Source: Chelydra serpentina
Lineage: Eukaryota; Chordata; Testudines; Chelydridae
Assembly (NCBI GenBank): GCA_037349315.1
Contig: JBAIAC010000001.1
Span: 3,472,001 to 3,536,000, forward strand
DNA length: 64,000 nucleotides
Reading direction: 5' to 3'
Shown: in pieces, positions 33,198 to 43,651 of the stretch
How the letters are laid out: each line of letters starts with the position of its first letter
How positions within the stretch are numbered: the first letter of the stretch is position 1
The notes under the pieces: model-generated
What the model saw: only the letters and a program-made list of their open reading frames with translations
The model's database searches: none
Told to the model about the DNA's origin: nothing
Made by a program: the position numbers and the translations under genes

Positions 33198-33382
33198 TGG
33201 GAGGGCTAGCTCAGTGGTTTGAGCATTATCCTGCTAAACCCAGGGTTGTGAGCTCAATCCTTGAGGGGGCCATTTAGGGATCTGGGGTAAAAATCTGTCA
33301 GGGGACAGTACTTGGCCCTGCTAGTGAAGGCAGTGGACTAGACTCAATGACCTTTCAAGGTCCTTCTAGTTCTAAGAGATAG
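33198..33382 (+). mobile_element. tRNA-derived SINE, divergent subfamily
   Basis: The head matches the other SINEs (A box TAGCTCAGTGG, then GTGAGCTCAATCC), but the 3' half differs. It reads GGACAGTACTTGGCCCTGC and ends AGGTCCTTCTAGTTCTAAGA rather than in the TCTATGATTCTATG tail. So it is an older or differently tailed SINE subfamily. Confidence 0.8.
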
Positions 33383-34263
33383 GCAAGCACAGAACTGGCA
33401 TTTAATCTATTGTAGGTATACCAACATGGCCTCTTTTAGGAATTTAGTGATGACTGGATGGCTGTACTGAGACTCTTTCCTGCAGCACCTGATAACTGAA
33501 TTGAGGCTTGCAAACTGTACCTCAAGTTACTTGATACTCAGGCCTACTGGCAAAATATTTTGTAGGGATTGTCTTATACTGGAGGGTTCCTGTGCTTCAT
33601 TTTCTATTCTATATACCAATGATGAATCCAAACTGTATGCTTGATATCAGGTTTTGACATCAGTTTTTTTTCTATCTCCTTAGATACTATCAGCATGTCA
33701 ATCATTTGTCCAGAATATTCCTGGCTCTCCAACAATCTTTTTGAGACAGCCCAACTATTATATTTATGAAGAATGAGTTTGGATGGCAAATAAGTCCCTC
33801 TTACCTCAGGTTTGTTCTAGTCAGGGAATTTACCTACAGTCAGATTGTCACCTGGACTAATCTAGATAGTTAGGCCAGTGTGTAATGATGATAATCACTT
33901 ATGCTCTCTAATTTTATATGATCTTTGATAGCAAAGGAGGTAGTGGATCACATATCACACTTGCTGTGGCTATGTCAGCATGTCTGCCTCAGAGGCCTGA
34001 GATTCTGTTTGGGGCTGATCCAAAATAGGGGTTTCTTGATGAATGTTACCCAGATGAAGATGGTGCAATTCAGATTTCTTCCCCCTTTATTTGTGGATTT
34101 CATGTTCAGCCCATCCACTCTGTAGTTTGGGGTGCCCTTCATTAGAGCCCGGCTGCTTGTAACCTCATTTTTTCCCCACTAGTAAAATACCCATTTGAAT
34201 TTTTCCAACATTGCCAAGTCATGTTTGGTTGAATAGCAGTCTTGCTGCTCATAAGTCCTCTTA
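33383..34263. other. Unassigned sequence
   Basis: No gene or clear repeat recognised. Confidence 0.4.
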
Positions 34264-34539
34264 GGGCAAGTCTACACTACAGCACTACATCTGTGCAGCT
34301 GTGACACTGTAGCGTGTCTGGTGAAGATGTGCTATGCCAACAGGAGAGTGCTCTCCCATCAGCATAATTACTCCAACCTTAGCAAGAAACAAAAGCTATG
34401 TTGGTGGGAGAGCATCTCCCACCGATATAGTGCCAGTGTGGACAGTGCAAAACTTGAGTTGTTTGGGAGAGGGGCTGGCTTTTTCACACCCCTGAGTGAT
34501 GTAAGTTAGATAGATTTAAGCAGTACTGTAGACCTGCGC
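34264..34539. mobile_element. PIF/Harbinger-type MITE, 276 bp
   Basis: Ends GGGCAAGTCTACACTACAG and AGTACTGTAGACCTGCGC, flanked by TTA (34261-34263, 34540-34542). It shares CACCCCTGAGTGATGTA with the copy at 3502-3776 and is almost the same length. Confidence 0.78.
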
Positions 34540-35621
34540 TTAGTTTCTTTCTGCCATTTTTGTGGTTGCTCTGCATGCCCTGAATAGAGGGGAAATTTAG
34601 CTGTGATCCCCAAAACTGCACTGAAACACATTGTTATGTGGAATGGTGGTGGAATTCCATGTGTGATTGACTGTTCTGAACACTGTCAGCCTACAAAGTG
34701 TCAATATGGTTATCCTCCTTTCCTAAGCCAGAACCCAATGAATCAGTGCAGTATCCTCAAGTGAATTTTTCTCCCAGGGAAGAACATGTGCCTGGGTCAT
34801 CACCTCAAGCTGTCAGAAGAGGAATCAGATGGACAAGGTTCTGATTTGGTGAACTGTAGAATTTTTGCAAATCTTTCTACAGACAGTGGTACTCTCATGG
34901 AGCATGCAACAACTGGAACTCCCCAATGGGATAGCGATTGAGAAGGACATCCACAGATCCTCTTGGTAATATATTACAAAACTATTTTGGGTTCAGAAGG
35001 CAAATTATAGCCTTAACTATCTGAAAGTTTGTTTTGCCTCAGCAAAGTTTCCTCAGTCTTTGCCTTGCTCATTGTGGTCCAATCAATACATTAAGCTTAT
35101 GTACCTTTATGTCTCCATCCCCATACAGTCATGTTAACCCCTAATGCACTGAGGCTTGTGGAGTCCCTTTCTACTTCGTCACAGTATCATTTACTTCAAC
35201 GTGCTCAAACCCATGATTAAATTATTTTAAGAACAGGGATGCTTTTCTGAATTGGGACTCAAGTGACTTGCCCATTGTCACACAGTCAGTCATCGTCACA
35301 GACATGACTGAACTCAGAATGACCAGTCTCCCTTCTCTTTGCTCATTCCACAGTTGGATGCCTATTCACTACTGTAGGGATGTTATTTAGAAGGTATAGC
35401 CATACCTCCCTCACTAGATACAGTCAGAATAGCTGGAAACAGATGTAATATTCTTCACTTCCCCGGGTCCTACCAAGACACATGGAGGAACAGGCCCTAC
35501 CATTATTTATTTATTGCAATGCATAAAAAGTATACATCAGTATTGTCAACGCCAAATTTTCAAAAATCATGCACTGGGGTCAAAAAGATCATGAGACTGG
35601 CTTAGATTTTAAAATTGTAAT
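34540..35621. other. Unassigned sequence
   Basis: No gene recognised. The last 130 bases (CAGTATTGTCAACGCC, ATCATGAGACTGGCTTAGA) look like an old interspersed repeat that continues on the far side of the LTR element, at 40490-40560. Confidence 0.4.
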
Positions 35622-35626
35622 AATGC
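35622..35626. other. Target-site duplication AATGC, left copy
   Basis: AATGC immediately before the TGTGAC start of the LTR; the same five bases follow the element at 40490-40494. Confidence 0.85.
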
Positions 35627-36799
35627 TGTGACGTTGCACTCCATATGTTTTATGGAAATATGTTTATGAGTATAAATACAATGTAACTGGAATATGCTTT
35701 ATGCAAAAGGTCACTTCTAAGGTATCATTACAAAGCTTATAATCTACTGACTGTGTTAATCCTATTTGTATGGATGTATCATTCTTGTATCTGAAGCTAG
35801 AAATATAAAGTATTACTCTGAAGCCCTATTGTAACTATGCAAAGTGTGGGCCATTAATGGTGGTTTGGAATCTTGATGGCCCCCATTAACTAGGACAACT
35901 GGTTGTGAATGTCCCTGTTTACTCGCAAACCTTCCTGGGTACATGCAGGCCATCCCTGAAAGAATGGAGAATGAGGTCTTACAGTGACATGTGATCATGT
36001 CACTTGGTACTGGAGTCCATCTTAAACCTGGTGCTTTTCCATTTAGAAGGAGGGGTGGGGACCCAGAGAGACAAAAGATCCTCGCGTGGTGCCAAAGCTA
36101 TAGAAGAGGGTGGAACAGAACAAAGGGGTCTGCAGTAATGAGAATACCCCTAGTTGCCACCTGAGCTGGAATGAACAAGAACTGTACCAGGGGAAAGGAT
36201 TGGGCCCAGACTAAGAAGGAGTCTAGTCTGTGAAAGAAGCTTACTGGAACATCTCTGAGGGTGAGATTTACCTGTATTCAATTTCTTAAATGTATTATGC
36301 TTAGACTTGTGTGTTTTGTTTTATTTTGCTTGGTGACTTGCTTTGTTCTATCTGTTATTACTTGAAACCACAAATCCTACTGTTTATATTTAATAAAATC
36401 ACTTTTGTTTATTAATTAACCCAGAGTAAGTGATTAATACCTGGGGGAGCAAACAGCTGTGCATATCTCTCTATCAGTGTTATAGAAGGTGGACAATTTA
36501 TGAGTTTACCCTGTATAAGGTTTATACAGAGTAAAACGGATTTATTTGGGGTTTGGATCGTATTGGGAGCTGGCTGTCTGGGTGCTGGAGATAGGTGACT
36601 TGCTGAGCAGTTTTTGGTTAAACTCTGCAGCTTTGCAGGCGTGGACCAGACCTGGGTCTGTGATGCAGCTGACTAGCATGTCTGGCTCAACAAGGCAGGG
36701 TTCTGGAGTCCCAAACTGGCAGTGGAAAATGGGATCAGAGGTAATTCCAGCACGTCAGGTGACAGCCTCAAGGGGGTCTCTTTGACCGAACCCGTCACA
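35627..36799 (+). repeat. 5' long terminal repeat, 1,173 bp
   Basis: Begins TGTGACGTTGCACTCC and ends GACCGAACCCGTCACA, so it has TG...CA ends extended to an inverted TGTGAC/GTCACA. A polyadenylation signal AATAAA lies at 36392-36397. The last 44 bases recur at 40446-40489 with one mismatch, which defines the LTR end. Confidence 0.85.
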
Positions 36800-36800
36800 G

Positions 36801-36818
36801 TGGCATAGTCGAGCAGGA
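36801..36818 (+). promoter_or_regulatory. Probable primer-binding site
   Basis: TGGCATAGTCGAGCAGGA begins one base after the LTR, with the TGG start expected of a site pairing with a tRNA 3' CCA end. I cannot name the tRNA. Confidence 0.6.
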
Positions 36819-36985
36819 TCTGTGCACAGCTGATTGTTTTGCGACACTTGTAGTGATTTTAAGTGAGTTTTAAGTGTGGTGGCTGGTGGCCAGAGAACAA
36901 AAAAAGTGGTTACTTGTTTATTTTCTGCTTATTTCCGGTGAGGGAAATAATCACAAGAAAGCAGGACAAATGACTACCGGAGGCA

Positions 36986-38125
36986 GCTACAAAACTAGAG
37001 CTGGCCAGACTGAAAGTGGAAGAGAAGGCAAAGGACCATGAGTTTCAAATGTGACAGGCAGAAATGAGGCTCCAAGGAGCAGCTGCAGCCAGGGAAACCA
37101 TGGAGGCCCATAATCAGGCTCAAACTGAAGCACAGAAAGCTGCTTACGAAAGACCCATGGAATCCCAGAGGTTAGCCCAACAAGCTGCTCAAGAAGAGAG
37201 GCAGCAAGACCTGGAATTAAAAGACAAAGAAATACAGGCCCAAATTGAGACCCAGAAGCATGAACCGGCTGTAATGGAGTAGAAGAGACAGAACCCTTCA
37301 GCAGCTAACTCCACTTCCCCAAAAATTCATAAATGGGAGCGATTATGCCTGCAGTATGATGAATCCAGTGATCTTGCCAAATATCTGATCACCTTTGAGA
37401 GACTGGGAACTCTCCATGCGATTCCTGATGATCAAAAAATAACCACTTTGGTTGCAAAATTGACTGGGAGATCTCTGGGCATATTCAATAAGCTGCCTAT
37501 TGATAATGCTTTTAACTATGGTAAATTTAAGGAACTGGTTTTGAAACAGTTCCAGAATACACCTGAAACCTACAGGGTAAAAATTAGGAGTCTTAAAAGG
37601 GGATCTGGATTAAGTAATGTGGTTTATAAAAATGAAATGAGGGATTTGTTAGACAAGTGGGTGAGGGGAAAAGGCATTACAAGCTTTGAAGAAATGTGAG
37701 ATTTAATTACTCAGGAACAGTTCCTAAATATGTGCAGTGATGATGTAAAACAGTAATTGTGGGACAAAAAGGTGAACGTAGTGGGTGAATGAGCTGGGTT
37801 TGCAGACTCTTTCGAGCAATCACAAGCTGAAATTAAACGTAAACCACTGGCAGAGGGGTACAGGGTTGGTGGAAAGCAGAATCACTGTTTTACCCCTGAG
37901 AAAAAGGAGGCTGGGCATTCACCTCCCAATGTCCCTATTACTCGTCCCAAGTCTCCCGTACAAGCAGAGGAGCCCAGAAGGTGCTATCATTGTAAGTCCA
38001 CTGAGCACCTGAGGAATAAATGTCCTTGGCTGAGTGGGAACAGGCACCAGGTAACACATGAAGGTGCTGCTTCTCAGAGCACAGGGGTATCCCAGGCTAC
38101 TGCCTCTTACCACACAGGATTTGTA
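36986..38125 (+). pseudogene. gag remnant: coiled coil, SCAN-like capsid, CCHC knuckle
   Basis: One plus-strand frame carries an Ala/Gln/Glu-rich coiled-coil region (37064-37282) and a capsid part with LTGRSLGIFNKLP and FQNTPETYRVKIRSLKRG (37448-37699), like retroviral-type gag and SCAN domains. It ends in a CX2CX4HX4C zinc knuckle (37982-38023, CYHCKSTEHLRNKC). Gag would form the particle and bind RNA. Five in-frame stops break it (TGA 37052, TAG 37280, TGA 37697, TAA 37754, TGA 37790), but there is no net frameshift across more than 1 kb. The true start was not determined. Confidence 0.8.
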
Positions 38126-38344
38126 ATGGTTGCTTCTGCACAACCAAGCAGTGAGCATATGCATGCTGTTAAGCTTAATGGCAAAGTGCTCCAAGGTTTA
38201 AGGAACACTGGTACAGAGATTTCTGTGGTCAGGAGGGACCTGATCCAGGAAAAGGATTTGTTACCAGGAAAAATGGCAGAATTAGAATTGCTGGGAGGTT
38301 ACAAAGTCCTTGCCCCTTTAGCTAAGGCCCATGGAAACTGGTGA
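38126..38344 (+). pseudogene. Retroviral-type aspartic protease remnant
   Basis: In the same frame as gag. The segment LRNTGTEISVV corresponds to the active-site loop of retropepsins, which normally has D-T/S-G; here the catalytic Asp is Asn (codon AAC at 38204-38206). Downstream the frame ends at TGA 38342-38344, and coding-like sequence (DELTVTAGAHNFAPFLLGND) continues in another frame to about 38410, so a small frameshift follows. Such proteases mature the Gag-Pol polyprotein. This copy would be inactive on two counts. Confidence 0.75.
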
Positions 38345-38587
38345 TTTGCAGGATGAACTGACTGTCACAGCGGGGGCACACAATTTTGCACCGTTTCTAC
38401 TGGGGAATGATTTTTTTTGATGTGGCAGAATCTGTCCCAGGGTTTGTTAGCAGCAAGAAGGAATCTTGTGCTGAAAGCCCCAGAGGGGAGGGTAAAGTCA
38501 CAAGTGCTGCTGGGGTGCTGCTGGGGAAATAGGAGTGTCTCTTTAATTCCTTGGTAGCAGCAGGGATGATTGTAACCAGTTCCTGTA

Positions 38588-39068
38588 ACCCCGGGGCTCT
38601 GAGAGCTAGAGAGGCATCTGGCCGCCAGCCCCGAGGATACATCCCTCTGCGGAGCATGCCGGGAGAAGTGGGAGGCGCTACGGGCCCTTGAAAACCACCG
38701 GGCCCGGGGCGCTTTTGTTCGATCCCGCATCCGCCTCCTTCGGGAGATGGATCCCGGCTCCTGCTTCTTCTACGCCCTGGAGAAAAAGAGGGAGGCCAAG
38801 AAGCACATCACCTGCCTTCTCGCAGAGGACGGCACCCCCCTCACGGATCCGGCAGAGATGTGCGAGAGGGCCAGGACCTTCTACGCCAACCTTTTCTCCC
38901 CCGATCTGACCGATCCTACCACTTGCAGAGTGCTCTGGGACGGACTCCCAACGGTCAGCGTGGGCAACCGGGACCGGCTAGAGCTGCCTCTCTCTCTGGC
39001 CGAGTTCTCGGAAGCCCTCTGCCGCATGCCCACCAATAAATCAAGGCTGCGGGAAGAGCTGGATAAAG
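38588..39068 (+). pseudogene. LINE ORF2 fragment embedded in the LTR element
   Basis: An open frame from about 38602 (peptides such as CREKWEALRALENHRARG, LLREMDPGSCFFYALEKK, HITCLLAEDGTPLTDP, LSLAEFSEALCRMPTNKS) reads like the linker between endonuclease and reverse transcriptase of a non-LTR retrotransposon of the L1/Tx1 type. There the NKSPG..DG signature would follow. It stops matching at about 39042, just before that signature, and lacks both endonuclease and RT. GC content is much higher than in the host element. Imperfect 11-bp repeats CCAGTTCCTGT (38576-38586) and CCAGCTCCTGT (39069-39079) lie on its two sides. It belongs to a different class from the element around it. Confidence 0.72.
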
Positions 39069-40445
39069 CCAGCTCCTGTCCTGTGATCATCTCCCTGGGG
39101 GAGGGGGATGTTCCACCTTGTAACAGGGAGGCCTTCCCAGCTGCTGACTGCCAGGAAGTTGCAGGTCAGCAGGGGACAGGTGCACAGAGACATGTATCCC
39201 GGAGATGGAAGTGAAAGGGGGGTGGGATTTTGCTAGCCAGCGAAGGATCTGTCACAGCTGGTAGCTGTGAGCCCACAGCTGGATCAGGGTCACCTTCCCT
39301 TTTGGAGGACACAGGCAGGGCCGGCGCAATGCGCCAGGATTTGGGAGGCAGCATTTCAGATCCCTCGGCGGCATTTCGGTGGTGACGCTTCTTCAGCGGC
39401 ATTTCGGTGGCAAGATCTTCGACCGCCCCAGTCTTTGGCGGCATTTCAGTGGCAGGATCTTCGGCCGCCCCGGTCTTCGGTGGCATTTCAGTGGCAAGAT
39501 CTTCGGCTGCCCCGGTCTTCGGCGGCCCTCTCCTGTCCTCTTCCATCCTTGGCACTGCCTGGGGCGGCAAAAGAGCTGGCGCCACTGCTGGACACAGGAG
39601 AGCCTGCCTCAGAGGGCAGCCCAGAGAGGGAAGTCCAGACAGAAGGTGAAGGGGGACAGGAGGATCTGCCCACCTTTTGCAGGGAGGCTTTTCCCCAGGA
39701 GGAGGGTGAAGATCTGCATCTGAAATGCCAGACCCCTCACCTGTGGATCAGGTTTTAAGGGAAGACTGGTGGTCAAATCTCCTGTAGGGGAGAGTCCACC
39801 CACTGACCTTTTGGGAACAGAGAGTGGGGTGACCGAGGGGATTTTACCAATCCAGAGCACTCCATTGAAATATGTTGTTCCTGCTATGCTTGTAACAGAT
39901 AAAACTGTCTCTTCAAGGCAGGAGGAAGAAAAACTTTGCATTTGGGAAGCTTCACAAGCAGATGGGGCCCAACACAAAGAGATTCCAGAGGGAGAGGCTG
40001 AGGGCAGGTATGGTTGTAGTGCACCCTTTCCTTGCCAAATCCTCAAACACATGCCTGAATTGAGAGCCTTCTCCAAAGAGGCAGAAGAATCTGTATCTAA
40101 GCACCTACCATGTTACACAAAGGGACTGGGAAATACAGTGGATACTGGGCAAGCCAGGCTGTGTGAACAAAGTCTGTCTGTCAAAAGTTAGCTGTTAATC
40201 TTGTGTATTTTGCTACTTCATCTATGGGTCAAGACAAAGGCGCTGATGCTACTAACAAACCCTTTAAAGATGTGCGACATACCTCACGTGTGGAAAAAAC
40301 ATTTGTACATGCTAGGGGTAGTAACAAGACAGTACCACAAACCTGATGCTTCTCAGATAATACCTGTAAACAGTCTTAGAGCTTGGCACAGCAGCAAAAG
40401 CATAACAGGCCTACACTGCTGTGTGAAAGGGGATACTGAGGCACA
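39069..40445 (+). other. LTR-element internal spacer
   Basis: Contains several moderately long open frames (39769-40191, 140 codons; 40201-40452, 83 codons) rich in Glu, Gly, Pro and Ser. I recognise no integrase, RT or envelope motif. It could be the region between protease and pol of this family or decayed pol. A hAT MITE lies within it. Confidence 0.45.
39316..39590. mobile_element. hAT MITE, 275 bp, with internal tandem repeats
   Basis: Begins CAGGGCCGGCGCAATG and ends CTGGCGCCACTGCTG, flanked by an exact 8-bp duplication GACACAGG (39308-39315, 39591-39598). The interior holds about four diverged copies of a 42-bp unit containing GGCGGCATTTCAGTGGC and GATCTTCGGCCGCCCC. Overlapping frames made of the repeat (GGISVA..SSAAPVF) are not genes. 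Confidence 0.85.
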
Positions 40446-40489
40446 CAGGTGACAGCCTCAAGGGGGTCTCTGTGACCGAACCCGTCACA
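40446..40489 (+). repeat. 3' LTR remnant, 44 bp
   Basis: Matches 36756-36799 with one difference (T to G). Upstream of CAGGTGAC the sequence departs completely from the LTR, so about 1.13 kb of the 3' LTR is missing. The AATGC target duplication follows directly. Confidence 0.8.
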
Positions 40490-41934
40490 AATGCATATTG
40501 AGTTCTCATTATTTGCCTTCTGGTTTTTGAGCCTTTAGGATACACTGAGGTCGTATTTTCATATTTCTCCACAAAAGACTAGATACTTTTTAAAAAACAA
40601 CAACAAAAGCTGGGATTCTGCTTTATTTACATGACACTGGGAGCTGGCTTTAAGAAAAACACCAATCATAATGAGACTCATCATAGGATTGCAAGTATTG
40701 TCAACTCTAGATACTGAAAAAAATACCGATCCTGGGCTCTATATGCCCCTGCCAAAAATTAAAAATACAATTAAGTAAAAAATGAAGCTAGTCAACTGCT
40801 CCTCACCCCCAAGCCAATAAAAATGCTCATCTACAATCACATCAAATAAATAATAACGCTCGCCTCTTTCACTGTCCTATTATTCTTCACCATATTTCAA
40901 AAGCAGATGCTTTCTCTCTCACACACATGACCCCTCATCTCTATTTAACACTTACTTTCATTCTCTTCCTTACACTACAATATTCATTCCAGTAACCCAC
41001 TACCTCTCCCTCTGCCGCTCCCCCGTCTTAGATGCCTTGCCCACTAGTCTGTCCAGAATTTCCATTTGCCTTGAGCAAGTAATTCTGTCAAGCACTGAAC
41101 TAGAGACCCTTGGCATCCCACACTGCAGCCTAAGTCTACTGACAACTTTCAGCTAGCTGGACTACCAGCATTTTTTTGTGGGGAGAATCAGGGGCTTGAG
41201 ATGCACATATTCCGTACATGCTCTTCACTGTGAAGAGGGTGGAAAAGGAAATTAATTAGAAACAGATGGACAACCATGATTTTCTCTCTCCACTCGGACT
41301 CCTCTTTTATGAATATGTCACTTACTAACATAAGGTAGCTGAAGACCTGATCCCTCAACAAAGGAATGCTGAAATAGTCCCATTGGTTGGTAAAGAAATG
41401 TTTATATAAGAAACAGATAATGACGTTCTTATGAAAGGAGGAATTTCTGTAAAACTCTGATAACAGGCTGGAAAAAAGCGAGTTGTGCCAGCTTGTTCAG
41501 CACATTTATTAAAGATATTCTTCAGTCTTTATGTTTCACCATAAAAAATCTGAAGTCTCAAAGTGGATTCAGATTCAGCCTAGCCTGACCTTTAAAAACT
41601 GAATGTGCTGCATGGTTTTCTGCTCAAATAAATTCTGTTTAATTTCAGAACAGGTTTCTGTCACACCAATAAAAGCTAAGTTTGATGGATACCAAATGAA
41701 TTGTAAATTTAGAGTGATCTATGAAAAAGAGGTACCAGGCAAACCCAGTGTATTATCCATAATACTACTTCATAACTGAATATATACTTTAAGGGCCAGA
41801 TGCTTAGTTGGTGTCCATGGACACTGAGTTCCACACCATAATCCATTAGTGCTTATTTCTGGGTTAAATCCACAGACTGTGTTTAGAACAATAATATGTG
41901 TTTTTTACAGATATTCACAGTGAGATGGTGCAAG
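40490..41934. other. Unassigned sequence
   Basis: The first part (ATTTGCCTTCTGGTTTTTG, CAAGTATTGTCAACTC) continues the old repeat in which the LTR element landed. No gene recognised in the remainder. Confidence 0.4.
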
Positions 41935-42118
41935 ATCATAGAACATCAGGGTTGGAAGGGACCTTAGGACGTCATCTAGTCCAACCCCCTGCTCAAAGGA
42001 GGACCAATCCCCAATTTTTGCCCCAGATCCCTAAATGGCCCCCTCAAGGATTGAACTCACAACCTTGGGTTTAGCAGGCCAATGCTCAAACCACTGAGCT
42101 ATCCCTCCCCCCGAATGT
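41935..42118 (-). mobile_element. tRNA-derived turtle SINE, CR1-tailed
   Basis: Minus orientation, complete from tail (complement of CAACCCTGATGTTCTATGAT) to the tRNA-like head with CCACTGAGCTATCCC. Very similar to the copies at 26.9 and 48.8 kb. Confidence 0.9.
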
Positions 42119-43487
42119 TTAAGATAAAGATGAATGTTTATAGAAAAATAGAGTATTTAATGGGAGGAATATTCCTTTTAGATCTGCACAGTTCATAAAT
42201 CCAAACAGTATTAACAACTAACCTGAAAACGTTCATAAAAATTAAAGAAGTGGGCCTCAATCCCTCAGTTGCCTCTGTGTGGGCAACAGACTATCCCATG
42301 TGGTGGTCATTGAAGGATCAAGGTCACAGATGGAATCATTGACATTCAGATGCACATCCTTCCCTAGCTCCGAACACAATCAAAACCCAGGGGAAGGGGG
42401 GAAAAGGGTAATACCTCATTTACACACTAAGATTAGACCAGTGTTTATCAACCTTTTACATGCAACAACCTGCTTTTGCATAACAAACCCACTCCCCACC
42501 CTCTAGCCTGAACTAGTATTGGACACCATTCCCACTTAGCTATTAAGGCAGGACAGGGTGGCCATGACATCTATTCACTCCAGCTAGGCAAATAACTGAG
42601 TTTTTAGTTCACTGGCAATTCCAAACAATTGAAACGAAAAATCATGTAGAGTTGAATCCCTTTTTTTTTTTTTTTTTGGCAAACTGAAAAGTTGAAAACA
42701 TTCAATTTAAATTTGGAGCCTTTTTAATGTTTTTTTATGTTTTAAAATGAAATTAAAGGAAATTTTGGAAAAAAAAGTTATTGAAATGGAAAAAGTCAAA
42801 ATGTTTAGTTTAGAAAGTGTCAAAATAAACTGTTTAGATTTTTTCAGATTTTTTCTTTAAACCAAAACCATTCAGTGAAATCAACACAAGTAGACAAAAT
42901 GTTTTGGTGTCACCTAACTCTACTATTTATAACTCCCCTAAAGTCACAATCCCCCAGATTCAGAACCTTGGAATTAGACTATCTCAGAGGGATAGGGTGA
43001 ACCCCTTTTCTCTGTGTTGACCTCGTGGCAATGTATCCCTAGTTGTCTCTGAGATCCTTTTAAAACTTACAGATCATTAATTATTTTGGAACAAAGTTCT
43101 GTTTCAATACCATAGTCTTTGCAGTAGAAACAGTACTTTATACCAATAGACTGCATGATATTCCATTGCTCTGCACCTTGTTTACACTAATGCATAATGA
43201 GCACACAGTTCTGCTCTAGTAATGTTTTACACACACTTAGAACTGGTAGAAAGAACTATATAAAATGAAGAGCAATAGAGCATTGGGTGGCTAGCTTTTC
43301 ACAGTGAAAATATGGGACTCCTGTCACAAAGAGGGAAAGGTAAGGCTGTGTTGGGGTTAGTTTTGGTGGACATTATGAAGTTGAGCTGAAGGCTTCAAAA
43401 GGTGACCAGTCTGCCAGCGATTATAAAACTGTGCAGATTAACAGAAACACCAGGATAGAGTCTGCAAACAAGATTATTCGTGGATTT
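42119..43487. other. Unassigned sequence
   Basis: No gene recognised. T-run at 42660-42678. The piece CCAGTGTTTATCAACCTTTT (42439-42458) resembles a hAT terminus without a partner. Confidence 0.4.
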
Positions 43488-43647
43488 GCCAGAAGCTGGG
43501 AATGAGCAACAGGGAATGGATCGTTTGATGATTACCTGTTCTGTTCATTCCCTCTGGGGCACCTGGCATTGGCCACCATCAAAAGACAGGATACTGAGCT
43601 AGATGGAGCTTTGGTCTGACCCAGTATGGCCATTCTTATGTTCTTAT
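43488..43647 (+). mobile_element. CR1 LINE 3' end
   Basis: Contains CCAGAAGCTGGGAATGAGCA, CACCTGGCATTGGCCACC, GAGCTAGATGGAGCTTTGG and the tail CATTCTTATGTTCTTA. Well preserved; ends where the solo LTR target begins. Confidence 0.88.
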
Positions 43648-43651
43648 ATGG

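Larger units (their letters stand above)
35627..40489 (+). mobile_element. Decayed LTR retrotransposon with gag-pro, 4.9 kb
   Basis: Bounded by AATGC on both sides, starting TGTGAC and ending GTCACA. Order: full 5' LTR, primer-binding-site region, gag with a SCAN-like capsid, CCHC knuckle, aspartic protease, a foreign LINE coding fragment, a spacer with a hAT MITE, and a 44-bp remnant of the 3' LTR. No integrase, reverse transcriptase or env was recognised. The SCAN-like capsid points to a Ty3/Gypsy element near the Gmr1-like group, from which vertebrate SCAN domains are thought to derive; that placement is inference. The element cannot be autonomous. Confidence 0.85.

Noticed and set aside
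39379..39723. Repeat protein (GGISVA/SSAAPVF units)
   Set aside because: The periodicity is that of 42-bp DNA repeats in a hAT MITE; the frame runs through a transposon boundary.
39769..40191. Integrase or reverse transcriptase of the LTR element
   Set aside because: No HHCC, DDE or YxDD-type motif was found in this or neighbouring frames; left as a spacer.
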